A stretch of 64,000 bases of DNA from assembly GCA_002419365.1 (NCBI GenBank), contig DIGA01000067.1, positions 1-64,000 of the forward strand, written 5' to 3'. This stretch comes from Mageeibacillus sp. UBA5734. Its GTDB lineage: Bacteria; Bacillota; Clostridia; Saccharofermentanales; UBA5734. The notes under the pieces were generated by a model. The model had not been told where the DNA came from. It worked only from the letters and a program-made list of their open reading frames with translations, and made no database searches. This document shows, in pieces, positions 44,976 through 54,300 of the stretch; position 1 is the stretch's first letter, and every line of letters begins with the position of its first letter. Both the position numbers and the translations under genes were made by a program.

Positions 44976-47702
44976 TCAATCCTTGCACTCACTCCAGCGC
45001 TGGCCCTGCTTGACTTCGGCAATCAGCGGCACAGAGAGCTCGAGGGCATCTTCCATCGCCTGCTTGAGCAAGGCTGCTGCAGTGGTTGCTTCGGCCAGAG
45101 GGGCTTCGACGATCAGTTCGTCGTGGACCTGCAGGACGAGACGCGCCTTGAGTCCCTCCTGGATAAACAAATTGCGCGCCCGGACCATGGCCATCTTGAT
45201 CAAGTCGGCGGCTGTGCCCTGGATCGGTGTATTCATCGCCGCCCGCTCACCGAACTGGCGCAGGTTGCGGTTGGCCGACTGCAGTTCCGGCAGATAGCGG
45301 CGCCGGCCGAACAAGGTCTCGACATAGCCTTGTTCATAAGCCTGCCTGACGAGCCGGTCGAGATAGGCCCGGACCTGGGGATACTGGCTGTTGTAGCCGG
45401 CGATGTACTGGTGGGCTTGCTTGACCGTGACGCCGAGGTCGCGGGCCAGGCCGAAATCGCTGATGCCATAGACGATGCTGAAGTTGACGGTCTTGGCTAC
45501 CGCCCGCTGGGCAGAGGTTACTTCACGATCCGAAACGCCGAAAATGTGGCAGGCCGTATTGGTGTGGATGTCTTCGTTTTCATTGAAAGCCTGTTGCATT
45601 GCCGGATCTTCGGCCAGATGGGCCAGAAGGCGCAGCTCGATCTGCGAATAGTCGGCATCGAGCAGGACATGGCCGGGCGAAGCGATGAACGCGGCCCGGA
45701 TCCGGTTGCCTTGTTCGCTGCGGATCGGGATGTTCTGCAAATTGGGCTCAGTGCTGCTCAGACGACCGGTGGCAGTCAGGACTTGGTTGAAGGTCGTATG
45801 GACGCGGCCATCGGCCGGATCAATCGCCTTGCGCAAGCCTTCGACAAAGGTCGAACGCAATTTGGCCAGCAGACGATGCTCGATGATCGGGGCGATCACC
45901 GGGTGCTGGTCGATCAGGCGTTCCAATTCCTCCGAATCTGTCGAATAATTGCCACCGCTGCGCTTCTTGCCAGTGGCCAGGCCAAGATGGTCAAACAGAA
46001 CTGCGCCCAGCTGTTTCGGGGACATCAAGTTGAAGGTCTTGCCACTCAAGGCGAAAATCTGCTCCTGCAGGGCATCGATCCGCGCCTGCATATCCTGTGA
46101 CAAGTCAGCAAGAATTGCCTGGTCGATGGCAAACCCGGCCAGTTCCATTTCGGCCAGGACACCCGCCAGGGGCAGTTCCACCTGGTATGCCAAGTGCTCG
46201 ATCCCCCGTTCGGCAATGGCTTGCTTCTGGGCCTGCCAGAGATCGGACAGGGCAGCGACAGCCAGCGGTGACTGTTCGAGGTTCCAGGATTCCCAGGTTT
46301 GCTGGGAGTCGTTAACGGGGGCAACGGTTTCCAGTGCAGCAAACAGGTCCTGCTGCCGGCTGGCTCCTGTAGAGGGGGCAGTGTCAGACCCGGCACGAAC
46401 ATTCTCCGGGCCCTGGAAAGGCCAATGATGACCGGTCACCCGGCTGTACAGACGGGTGAAGTCCGGCTTGCCATCGAGCTGGTTCAACAGATACGCAGCA
46501 ACCAGGACATCGCGGACCGGTCCCGGCAAAGCAGGCAAGCGGAATGCACGCAAGATCTTCTTGTAATCGTAGGTCAATGCCGGTACCGTTTCCTGGCCCA
46601 GAAGGGACCAGGCCCGGGCCAGATCCTGGGCCGGAAGACCCTGGATCCGACAGGGATCGGTGGCGGGCACCGACCAGAGCAACTGGCCCTCCGGTCCCAG
46701 GACAAACGCCAGGCAGCCGTCGGGCTGGTTTTTGACGGTCTGGATGGCGGACTTGAAATCAGTGATCGAGCCTGTTGTGTACGCAACTGTTGTGTTCTGT
46801 GCCATCGCCACTGGCAGGGGCTCGGTATCAAGTCCAAGCTTGGCAACCAGGCTGCGGAAATCGAGCCGGGCCAGCATTTCCAGCAAAGCCGGTCGGTCCG
46901 GCTGGAGGGACTTGAGCTCAGCCAGCGAAACCGGCAAAGGCACCTCACAATCGATCTGCGACAGCTGGCGTGACAGATAGGCCATCTCGCGGTTTTCCGC
47001 CAGTTTGGCAGCCAGATTGGGCTTGATGTCAGCGAGATGCTCATAGATCTGGTCCAGGCTGCCAAAGCGGGAGACCAGGTCGAGTGCGCCTTTTTCTCCA
47101 ATGCCTTTGACTCCGGGAATGTTATCGGATGGATCGCCCATGATCGCCTTGAGGTCGACGAATTGCTCGGGTCCAATGGTGTAGCGCTCTCGGACAGATT
47201 CCGGGGTGTAGATCTGAACCTCCGTCTTGCCGGTCGTCGTGACGGGGTGCCAGATCGAGATATGATCATCGACCAGCTGGAAGCTGTCTTTGTCTCCGGT
47301 CAGAATCGCCACGTCCGAGCCTTCAGACTCTGCCTTGCGTGCCAGCGTACCCAGGATGTCGTCGGCCTCATAACCAGGCACCTCCACCCGACCCACGCCC
47401 ATCAGGTCGAGAAGCTCCTTGAGGATGGGCAGCTGGACAGCCAGATCATCCGGCATCCCTTTGCGGGTCGCCTTGTAGCCGTCAAACATCTGGTGGCGGA
47501 AAGTCGGTTCCTTGCGGTCAAAGGCGGCCACGATCTGATCTGGCCCATAGTCGGCTTTGAACCGCAGGAACATGTTCAGGAAGGCATAGAGGGCACCGGT
47601 CGGGGTGCCATCCGGCGCCGTGAGGCGGTTTCTTCCGGCCAGACCGAAAAAGGCCCGGTTGATCAGGCTGTTGCCATCGATCAGCATTAATTTTTCAGGC
47701 AA
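44976..47702 (-). CDS. polA: DNA polymerase I
   Basis: About 908 residues. The N-terminal 5'-3' exonuclease (LIDGNSLINRAFF, AILTGDKDSFQLV, GVKGIGEKGA) is followed by a middle domain where the 3'-5' exonuclease acidic motifs (DxE and the like) are not found, so proofreading is probably absent, as in many Gram-positive PolI. The polymerase domain has motif A (LLDADYSQIELRLLAHL), motif B (RAVAKTVNFSIVYGIS) and motif C (QVHDELIVEAP). The start is unclear: TTG at 47702 (GGAGG 9 nt upstream), TTG at 47708 (overlapping the anti-sigma stop) or ATG at 47687. Confidence 0.94.
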   Translation of the reverse strand: MPEKLMLIDGNSLINRAFFGLAGRNRLTAPDGTPTGALYAFLNMFLRFKADYGPDQIVAAFDRKEPTFRHQMFDGYKATRKGMPDDLAVQLPILKELLDLMGVGRVEVPGYEADDILGTLARKAESEGSDVAILTGDKDSFQLVDDHISIWHPVTTTGKTEVQIYTPESVRERYTIGPEQFVDLKAIMGDPSDNIPGVKGIGEKGALDLVSRFGSLDQIYEHLADIKPNLAAKLAENREMAYLSRQLSQIDCEVPLPVSLAELKSLQPDRPALLEMLARLDFRSLVAKLGLDTEPLPVAMAQNTTVAYTTGSITDFKSAIQTVKNQPDGCLAFVLGPEGQLLWSVPATDPCRIQGLPAQDLARAWSLLGQETVPALTYDYKKILRAFRLPALPGPVRDVLVAAYLLNQLDGKPDFTRLYSRVTGHHWPFQGPENVRAGSDTAPSTGASRQQDLFAALETVAPVNDSQQTWESWNLEQSPLAVAALSDLWQAQKQAIAERGIEHLAYQVELPLAGVLAEMELAGFAIDQAILADLSQDMQARIDALQEQIFALSGKTFNLMSPKQLGAVLFDHLGLATGKKRSGGNYSTDSEELERLIDQHPVIAPIIEHRLLAKLRSTFVEGLRKAIDPADGRVHTTFNQVLTATGRLSSTEPNLQNIPIRSEQGNRIRAAFIASPGHVLLDADYSQIELRLLAHLAEDPAMQQAFNENEDIHTNTACHIFGVSDREVTSAQRAVAKTVNFSIVYGISDFGLARDLGVTVKQAHQYIAGYNSQYPQVRAYLDRLVRQAYEQGYVETLFGRRRYLPELQSANRNLRQFGERAAMNTPIQGTAADLIKMAMVRARNLFIQEGLKARLVLQVHDELIVEAPLAEATTAAALLKQAMEDALELSVPLIAEVKQGQRWSECKD

Positions 47703-47704
47703 AA

Positions 47705-48646
47705 TCAAGTTCCTCCAAATTCAAGGATCAGGTATTGGCAATCAGGCTGTTGCAATGCCTGCCAGGCAGCGGTTGCTTCGGTGGCGAGCCAGTCGGTGAG
47801 CAGCCGTTCTGCTTCATCTGCGGAGGCTGCGGTCAGGCTGACCGCTGGCGTGAGGTCTGCCATTGCATCCGCGACCACCTCTGCCGTGTTCTTTCCGGCT
47901 GCCACGGGCCAGGCTGTGATCAGCCGGTTGGGCTCGATCCAGATGGCAGAGCTTGCCCCGGCCAGGATTTCCCCGGCCAGGACTGGCACACCGGGGGCAG
48001 ACTGGCGATCGACCGGCAGGACAAAATCTTCGCGGATGGCGTACCAGGAATGGACTGCAGCCGTGAAGAGCCTGGCCTCGGCGACTGGAGCTGATTCTGT
48101 CTCCGGTTGCGGTTCGAAAAGTCCTTTTCCACTGCCCGAGCCGCCCGCGGCAGTGACATCAGGTGCCCCGGCGGCTTCTGGTACAGCCATGTCCACAGAC
48201 TGGTCAAGCATCGCCGCTGCTGTTGTTTCTGGCAGCGATGCCGTGGAACGGGCTGGCTGATTGGCCAAAGTGTAAAGAGACCACAAGCCAGCCAACACGA
48301 CAAGGGTAGCTGCAGCCAGGCCGAAGCGGCGCAGCTGGACAGGCCTGGGTAAAAGGGTTCGGGTACGCACAGCCTGTTGCGAGGCCTGTTCCGTCTCGTG
48401 CCGGACCGACTCGAGCAAACGGGCCGAAAATTCTGGTGTCGGAGCTGAAGCAGGGATCTGACGCTGGGCCAGCGTCCGATAGGGCAGCCAGCGGCGCACG
48501 TGTTCCAGCTCTTTGCGGCAAGATGCACAATGGGCCAGGATGTGTTCCAGCTCGGCCTTCTCCTTACCCTGGATGGTGTTCTCCAGATAGCGGATCATCT
48601 GGTCCTCACTGAGGCGCGCTGGCTTGTGTCGTCTGAAATGGATCAT
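47705..48646 (-). CDS. Anti-sigma factor with N-terminal zinc-finger-like domain
   Basis: 313 residues. The cytoplasmic N-terminus carries H35-I-L-A-H39-C40-A-S-C43, close to but offset from the classic Hx3Cx2C zinc anti-sigma motif. One transmembrane helix (about 109-127) leads to an external domain of about 180 residues with a Ser/Ala/Glu-rich linker. Its ATG overlaps the stop of the ECF sigma gene (ATGA), as usual for cognate pairs. The external domain is not recognised, so the signal is unknown. Confidence 0.85.
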   Translation of the reverse strand: MIHFRRHKPARLSEDQMIRYLENTIQGKEKAELEHILAHCASCRKELEHVRRWLPYRTLAQRQIPASAPTPEFSARLLESVRHETEQASQQAVRTRTLLPRPVQLRRFGLAAATLVVLAGLWSLYTLANQPARSTASLPETTAAAMLDQSVDMAVPEAAGAPDVTAAGGSGSGKGLFEPQPETESAPVAEARLFTAAVHSWYAIREDFVLPVDRQSAPGVPVLAGEILAGASSAIWIEPNRLITAWPVAAGKNTAEVVADAMADLTPAVSLTAASADEAERLLTDWLATEATAAWQALQQPDCQYLILEFGGT

Positions 48647-49281
48647 CCCTGCACCTCCCTTCCGCGCTTTGGACGGGTAAGAGTGTGGATTTGTTCCGGT
48701 TGGCCAAACGAAGACCCCGGATGATCCTCCAGACTGGCCATGACCTGGTTTCTGGCCCGGAACAGGCGCGATTTCACCGTACCCTCGGATAGACCCAGCC
48801 GGGCGGCGATTTCTTCGTAGGACAAGCCCTGGAGGTCGCGCAGGATCAGGACCTCGCGCATCGCTGGCTTGAGCTGGCTGATCTGGTACAAAAGCGTGCG
48901 CCCGAGCTCGTGGTTGATCGCCTGCTCATCGGGCAGCGGACTTTTATCCGGCAGCTGGATGAAACAGTCCCCGTCTTCGTTTTCCTGGTCGATCGAGGTG
49001 GTCGGATGGCTTTTTTTACTGCGTTGCAGATCATGGCAGACATTGACCGCGATCCGGTAGATCCAGGTGTAGAACGAAGACCGGCCCTGGTATAGGGACA
49101 GGGAGCGATAGGCCTTGAGGAACGTCTCCTGGGTGCAATCCTCGGCATCGTCGCGGTTGCCGAGCAAGCCGAGGCAGACATTGAAAATACGCGCCATGTG
49201 GCTTTGCACCAGCAGGCCAAACGCTTCCCCGTCACCTTTCATCGCTTGTTCGATCCATTCTTTTTCATTGTTGGCAAACAT
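48643..49281 (-). CDS. ECF-family RNA polymerase sigma factor
   Basis: 212 residues of RpoE/SigW type. Region 2 (RIFNVCLGLLGNRDDAEDCTQ, FLKAYRSL, FYTWIYRIAVNVCHD) is joined by a linker of about 40 residues to region 4 (LKPAMREVLILRDLQGLSYE, IAARLGLSEGTVKSRLFRAR). A charged C-terminal tail follows. The ATG at 49281 lacks a ribosome binding site; a TATAAT box ends 6 nt before it, so the message may be leaderless. Its anti-sigma gene overlaps downstream, and polA follows in the same array. Confidence 0.93.
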   Translation of the reverse strand: MFANNEKEWIEQAMKGDGEAFGLLVQSHMARIFNVCLGLLGNRDDAEDCTQETFLKAYRSLSLYQGRSSFYTWIYRIAVNVCHDLQRSKKSHPTTSIDQENEDGDCFIQLPDKSPLPDEQAINHELGRTLLYQISQLKPAMREVLILRDLQGLSYEEIAARLGLSEGTVKSRLFRARNQVMASLEDHPGSSFGQPEQIHTLTRPKRGREVQG

Positions 49282-49287
49282 ACCGCC

Positions 49288-49296
49288 ATTATATCA
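49288..49296 (-). promoter_or_regulatory. Extended -10 promoter of the ECF sigma gene
   Basis: Minus-strand TGATATAAT (TG-n-TATAAT; -10 hexamer at 49288-49293), only 6 nt before the ATG. No -35 hexamer is recognisable at the right distance. Confidence 0.5.
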
Positions 49297-49335
49297 TTAC
49301 ATCCAGCCGGGAGGCGATTTCTTTACGTCTCTGGG

Positions 49336-49344
49336 TGGTATAAT
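49336..49344 (+). promoter_or_regulatory. Extended -10 promoter of the MFS gene
   Basis: TGGTATAAT (TG-n-TATAAT; -10 hexamer 49339-49344), 21 bp before the MFS ATG. The -35 region is weak. Confidence 0.55.
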
Positions 49345-49365
49345 AGGCCTGCCGGGAGGTCCGTT

Positions 49366-50865
49366 ATGCTTAAACGATTTTCTATTTCCCGTGAAGAAAT
49401 CCTGCCCAAGTACGGTATGCCGCTGGATGCGGCAACCCAGCGGGATCTGGGAGCAGCTATCTATTCGATTGTCTTCGGCATGGCTTATTTCATCATCACC
49501 GGCTACCCGGGCGCATCCCCCCTTTTTACGTCTTTTCTCAAGGATTACCTCGGGGTCAGTGACAGTGCCTATGGCCTGATCCTGACCTTGCCCTTCATCA
49601 CGGTCCTGATCCAGGTGCCTTTCACGGTCTATGTTGCGCGTCATGGCCGGATCAAACAATCCTTCCTGGTGGCTGGATCCCTGGCCAAGGTCACCTTCCT
49701 GACACTGGCCTTCCTGCCCATCCTGGGGGATCGGCTCAACAGCCAGGCCGCCTTCCTTGTTGTGGTGGTGACGATCCTCCTGACCTCCACCTTCAACTGG
49801 ATCGCCGATTCGGCAATCAACACCTGGTTTGGCTCCCTGATCCCAACCGAGATCAAGGGCCGCTATTTCTCCACGCGCCAGATGATCTTCACCATCGCCA
49901 TGCTGTTCTACGCCCTGACCATGTCCCAGCTGCTCCAGCTGCTGCGCGACTGGCGCTGGAAATACACGTTGTTCTTTGGCTTGGCCGTCCTGTTCGGATT
50001 GATCGACATCCTGTTCTATACCAAGGTCCGCCCTCCGGAAAAGGCCTATTTGCCCTGGTTTCACACCAGTCCAGAGCAAAAGGTCCAGACCTTCACCATG
50101 CACCAGTTCCTGATGCCACTGCGCGACAGCCGCTATCGTGCCTATCTCCTGTTTACGATCAGCTGGAGTTTCTCGATGCAGATTTCCGGTCCTTACTACA
50201 ACGTCTACATGTTCAATGACCTGAAATTCTCCCTTGGCCAGATGACACTTCTGAGCCAGATCATCCCAGCCATTGCCACGATCCTGTTCCTGCGCCGGAT
50301 CGGGCGGGCCTTTGACCACTACGGCTTCAAGCCGATCCTGATCCTGTCCTGCGGCGTCTCCCTGGTCCTGCCAGTCTCCTGGATGTTCGCCACGGTTGAT
50401 TCCAACTGGTTTGTCTACCTGTCCAATGTCCTGTCCGGCATTTTCAACATCGGAATCGAACTGGCGATCATGAGCCTGGCCATTTTTCTCGCACCCCATG
50501 CCGAGCGCAGCGCTTACCTGGCCATGAAAAGCATCGCCATGGCCCTTCTGGGCTTTGTACCGGCGATTATGATCGGCGGCTTCCTGTCGGATCTGCTGCG
50601 GCCGGTCCTGCTCGCAGCCCAGCTGCCGTTTTTCCGTGGCCAGGTGATGAATCCGTTCCATGTCCTGTTGATCCTGACCTTCTCGCTGCGCCTCATGACG
50701 CTGCTCGTCTTCGCCAGGCGGCTCCATGAACCGACTGCCATGTCATTCTCTGATTTTGTCGCCCATGCCAATGCCACCCATCTGGCCCAGCTGCGGCGCC
50801 AGCGTGTCCTGTTGCGTGAAAAAAGGCGCCGTCTCAGACAGCGCCTCAATCCCCGGAAAAAATAA
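49366..50865 (+). CDS. Major facilitator superfamily transporter
   Basis: 499 residues with about twelve hydrophobic segments in two halves. A basic cytoplasmic loop lies after the third segment (VARHGRIKQSFLV), there is a central loop (about 225-245), and the C-terminal tail is strongly basic (LREKRRRLRQRLNPRKK). The substrate cannot be inferred. The ATG at 49366 has GGGAGG upstream; the frame extending further up lies in the promoter. It is divergent from the ECF sigma gene and ends at a strong terminator. Confidence 0.85.
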   Translation: MLKRFSISREEILPKYGMPLDAATQRDLGAAIYSIVFGMAYFIITGYPGASPLFTSFLKDYLGVSDSAYGLILTLPFITVLIQVPFTVYVARHGRIKQSFLVAGSLAKVTFLTLAFLPILGDRLNSQAAFLVVVVTILLTSTFNWIADSAINTWFGSLIPTEIKGRYFSTRQMIFTIAMLFYALTMSQLLQLLRDWRWKYTLFFGLAVLFGLIDILFYTKVRPPEKAYLPWFHTSPEQKVQTFTMHQFLMPLRDSRYRAYLLFTISWSFSMQISGPYYNVYMFNDLKFSLGQMTLLSQIIPAIATILFLRRIGRAFDHYGFKPILILSCGVSLVLPVSWMFATVDSNWFVYLSNVLSGIFNIGIELAIMSLAIFLAPHAERSAYLAMKSIAMALLGFVPAIMIGGFLSDLLRPVLLAAQLPFFRGQVMNPFHVLLILTFSLRLMTLLVFARRLHEPTAMSFSDFVAHANATHLAQLRRQRVLLREKRRRLRQRLNPRKK

Positions 50866-50877
50866 GCGATTCGAGCG

Positions 50878-50906
50878 GTCCATCTGGCACAGCAGATGGA
50901 CTTTTT
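50878..50906 (+). terminator. Terminator of the MFS gene
   Basis: GTCCATCTG/CAGATGGAC stem (50878-50901) followed by TTTTTCTTT. Confidence 0.85.
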
Positions 50907-50929
50907 CTTTCAGGACAGACTGGATTTCA

Positions 50930-51304
50930 TCAGATCTCAGCCACCAGCTCGATTTCGATCCGGGCTGATTTGGGCAGGGCTGCCACCTGGACCGTGGAGC
51001 GCGCTGGTTTGTGGTCCGCGAAAAATTCGCCATACAGGCCATTGACGACGGCAAAATCGGCCAGATCGGCCAGGAAAATGGTCGTCTTGACGACTTTTTG
51101 CGGACTGGAACCGGCCTGTTCGAGTACAGCGGCCAGATTGGCGAGCACCTGGCGGGTCTGGGTTTCAATATCCGCGCCTGCCATCTCATTGCTGACCGGA
51201 TCGAGGGCGATCTGGCCGGAGGTGAACAGCAAACCATTGCTGACAACCGCCTGGGCATAGGGTCCGATGGGTTTGGGCGCATTGAGGGTGTAGATCGTTT
51301 TCAT
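50930..51304 (-). CDS. ridA: RidA-family reactive intermediate deaminase
   Basis: This 124-residue YjgF/RidA protein hydrolyses reactive enamine/imine intermediates. The family signature blocks APKPIGPYAQAV, LFTSGQIALDP and the C-terminal RSTVQVAALPKSARIEIELV carry the catalytic arginine and glutamate region. The ATG at 51304 shares one base with the upstream stop codon (TGATG). An ATG two codons earlier (51310) is an alternative. It is translationally coupled to the large activator gene. Confidence 0.92.
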   Translation of the reverse strand: MKTIYTLNAPKPIGPYAQAVVSNGLLFTSGQIALDPVSNEMAGADIETQTRQVLANLAAVLEQAGSSPQKVVKTTIFLADLADFAVVNGLYGEFFADHKPARSTVQVAALPKSARIEIELVAEI

Positions 51305-54300
51305 CAGCATTGATCCTCCGCGAGTTTCTGGGGTTGTATTTTCCGGCTGGATGGATCGGTGATATGAACTTCCACCGGCAGCCGGTGCTGGTGAAAAGCG
51401 GTCGAGATCATCAGTTTGATCCGGTTCAGCTGGTTGACCTCGCTCGCTCCAGGATCGTAGTCGATCGCGACAATATTGGCATCCTTGAACTGGCGGCGCA
51501 ATTCCTTGATCATGCCTTTGCCGGTCACATGGTTGGGCAGGCAGGCAAACGGCTGGGCACAGATGACATTGGGTGCGCCGCTTTCGATCAGTTCGATCAT
51601 TTCAGCGGTCAAAAACCAGCCCTCGCCGGAACTGTTGCCAAGCGACAGGACCTGTCTGGCCTTTTCGCCCAGTTCATGAATCGTGACAGGCGGATTGAAT
51701 TTGCCGCTGGTTTTCTGGAGAGCCTTGACCATCGGCCGGCGGTACAATTCCAGCACACGGACCAATGTGTCACCCACCAGAGCCGACTTGGCACTCGTGC
51801 CAAGTTGCTCGTGATTCCAGCGCGCATTGGAGAAAGAATACAGGAAAAAGTCCAAAAGACCTGGCAGGACAGCTTCGCAGCCTTCGGATTCCACTACGCC
51901 GATGACGTTGTTGTTGGCGTCGGGATGGAACTTGACCAGGATTTCGCCGACAATGCCCACGCGTGGTTTGTCGCGATCCGGCCGGATCGGCAAGGCGTCG
52001 AATGCCTGGACGATCGCCTCCACCAGGCTCTTGAAAGCTATTTTTTTCTCCAGCAAGGGCGAATAGCCATCATTCAGGAACCATTCACGCGTCACCTGGT
52101 CCCAGTACTGGTACAAGGCATTGGCACTGTGTGGTTTGGTTTCATACGGACGGACCCGCAGCAGGACAGTCTGCAGCAGATCGCCCAGCACCAGTGCCTG
52201 GGCCGCCTGGTGGAGAAGTTTCGGTGAAAGGGTGAAACCGGGGTTCTTCTCGATGCCACCCGCACTCAGAGCGATGACTGGGACTTGGGGGAAACCGGCC
52301 TCGCGCAGGGCCTTGCGCAGGAAAGCGACATAGTTGGTCGCGCGGCAGCCACCACCGGTCTGGGTGATCAGGACTGAACAATTGTCCGGATCATATTCAC
52401 CCGCCAGCAGGGCATTGACCAGCTGGCCGACTACGAGGATCGATGGGTAGCAGGCATCGTTGTTGACAAACTTCAAGCCCGTTTCGATATCCTCGCTCGT
52501 GGCATTTTCGAGAATGCGGGTGCGGTAGCCGCTGCGGTTGAAGACAGCCTCGATCATGCGGAAGTGGATCGGTGACAACTGCGGGGCGAGGATGGTGTGG
52601 TTCTTCTTCATCTCGCGGGTAAAAGGAATCCGCTCGATCACATGCGAGGCCAGGCTCACTTTGCGCGGGCCGTTCTTTTCCCGTTCGTCCATCGCCGCTT
52701 TGAGCGAACGCAGGCGGATCCTGGCTGCACCGAGATTACTGACCTCGTCGATCTTGAGCAAGGTATAGGTCTTGCCTTTGGCAGCGAGAATTTCCTGGAC
52801 CTGGTCAGACGTGACCGCATCGAGGCCGCAGCCAAAGGACGTCAGCTGGACCAGCTCGAGGCGGGACTGGCTGGCCACAAACGCGGCGGCCTCGTAGAGG
52901 CGTGAATGGTAAGCCCACTGGTCAACCACCCGCAAGGGCCGCTCGAGATCGCCCAGACCAGCCACACTGTCCTCCGTCAGGACAGCCAGGCCCAGCGTAT
53001 TGATCATTTGCGGGATGCCATGGTGAATCTCCGGATCCACGTGATAAGGACGTCCTGACAGGACGATGCCTTTGCAATCATGATCAACCAGAAATTGCAG
53101 GGCTTCCTGGCCTTTGGCGCGGATGTCGGCCTTGACCTGGTCCAGTTCGGCAAACCCCTTGGCGAGGGCGGTTTTGACTTCCTGGCTGGTGACTTTCCAT
53201 TCTGCAAAGACATCGACCAGGCGTTGGGCGAGTTTGTCCCTGTTGTGCAGTGACAAGAATGGATTGATCAGCCGGACACTGCTTTCGGCGATTTTCTCGA
53301 CATTGGTCCGGATGACTTCCGGATAGCTGACGACAATCGGACAATTGTAGTGATTGTTGGCCTCGGTGTACTCCTGCTGTTCGTAGGTGATGTCTGGATA
53401 GAAGATCTGGCGGATCCCCTTTTCGATCAGGTCCGTCACGTGGCCATGCGCCAGCTTGGCCGGATAGCAGACACTTTCCGAAGGGATGGAATCCATGCCC
53501 TTTTCAAACAGCTTGTGGTTGGATCGTCCGGACAGGACAACTCTGAATCCAAGTTCGGTCAGGAACGTGTGCCAGAGCGGGTAATTTTCGAATAAATTGA
53601 GTGTGCGGGGGATGCCAATCACACCACGCGGTGCCTTTTCAAGTGGCAGGGGCGCATAGCCGAACAGGCGCTTGTACTTGTAGTCAAACAGATTCGGCAG
53701 CGTGACCTTGTGGATCTCCTCTCCTGCCCCGCGTTCGCAGCGGTTACCGGAGACATAGCGCTCGCCATTGGAGAAACGCGAAATCGTCAGCTGGCACTGG
53801 TTGGTGCACAGTTCACAGTGGGTCAACTCGGTCTGGACCTCGAAAGCCGCCAGCTCCCTGGCTGCCATCAGGCTGGTGGCCTGGCCGGCATAGCGCTCAC
53901 GGGCAATCAGGGCGGCGCCATAGGCACCCATCAGACCGGCAATATTGGGCCGGATCACTTCACGGCCGGCAACCTGTTCGAAGCAGCGCAAAATGGCATC
54001 GTTGAGGAAGGTTCCGCCCTGGACGACCACTTTCTGGCCGAGCTGGGACGGATCCTTGATCTTGATGACCTTGTACAGGGCGTTGCGCACGACCGAGTAG
54101 GACAGGCCGGCCGAGATGTCGCCGACGCTGGCACCCTCTTTCTGGGCCTGCTTGACGCGCGAATTCATGAATACCGTGCAGCGCGTGCCCAGGTCTACGG
54201 GATTTTGTGCCTCGAGCGCTTCGAGCGAGAAGGTGTGGGCATCCATGTGCAGCGTTTCGGCAAAGGTCTGGACAAAGGAACCACACCCGGATGAGCAGGC

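Noticed and set aside
49297..50727. 476-codon minus-strand open frame opposite the MFS gene
   Set aside because: Its Gln/Asp/Glu-rich composition is the mirror of a membrane protein read antisense; the MFS frame has the promoter, ribosome binding site and terminator.
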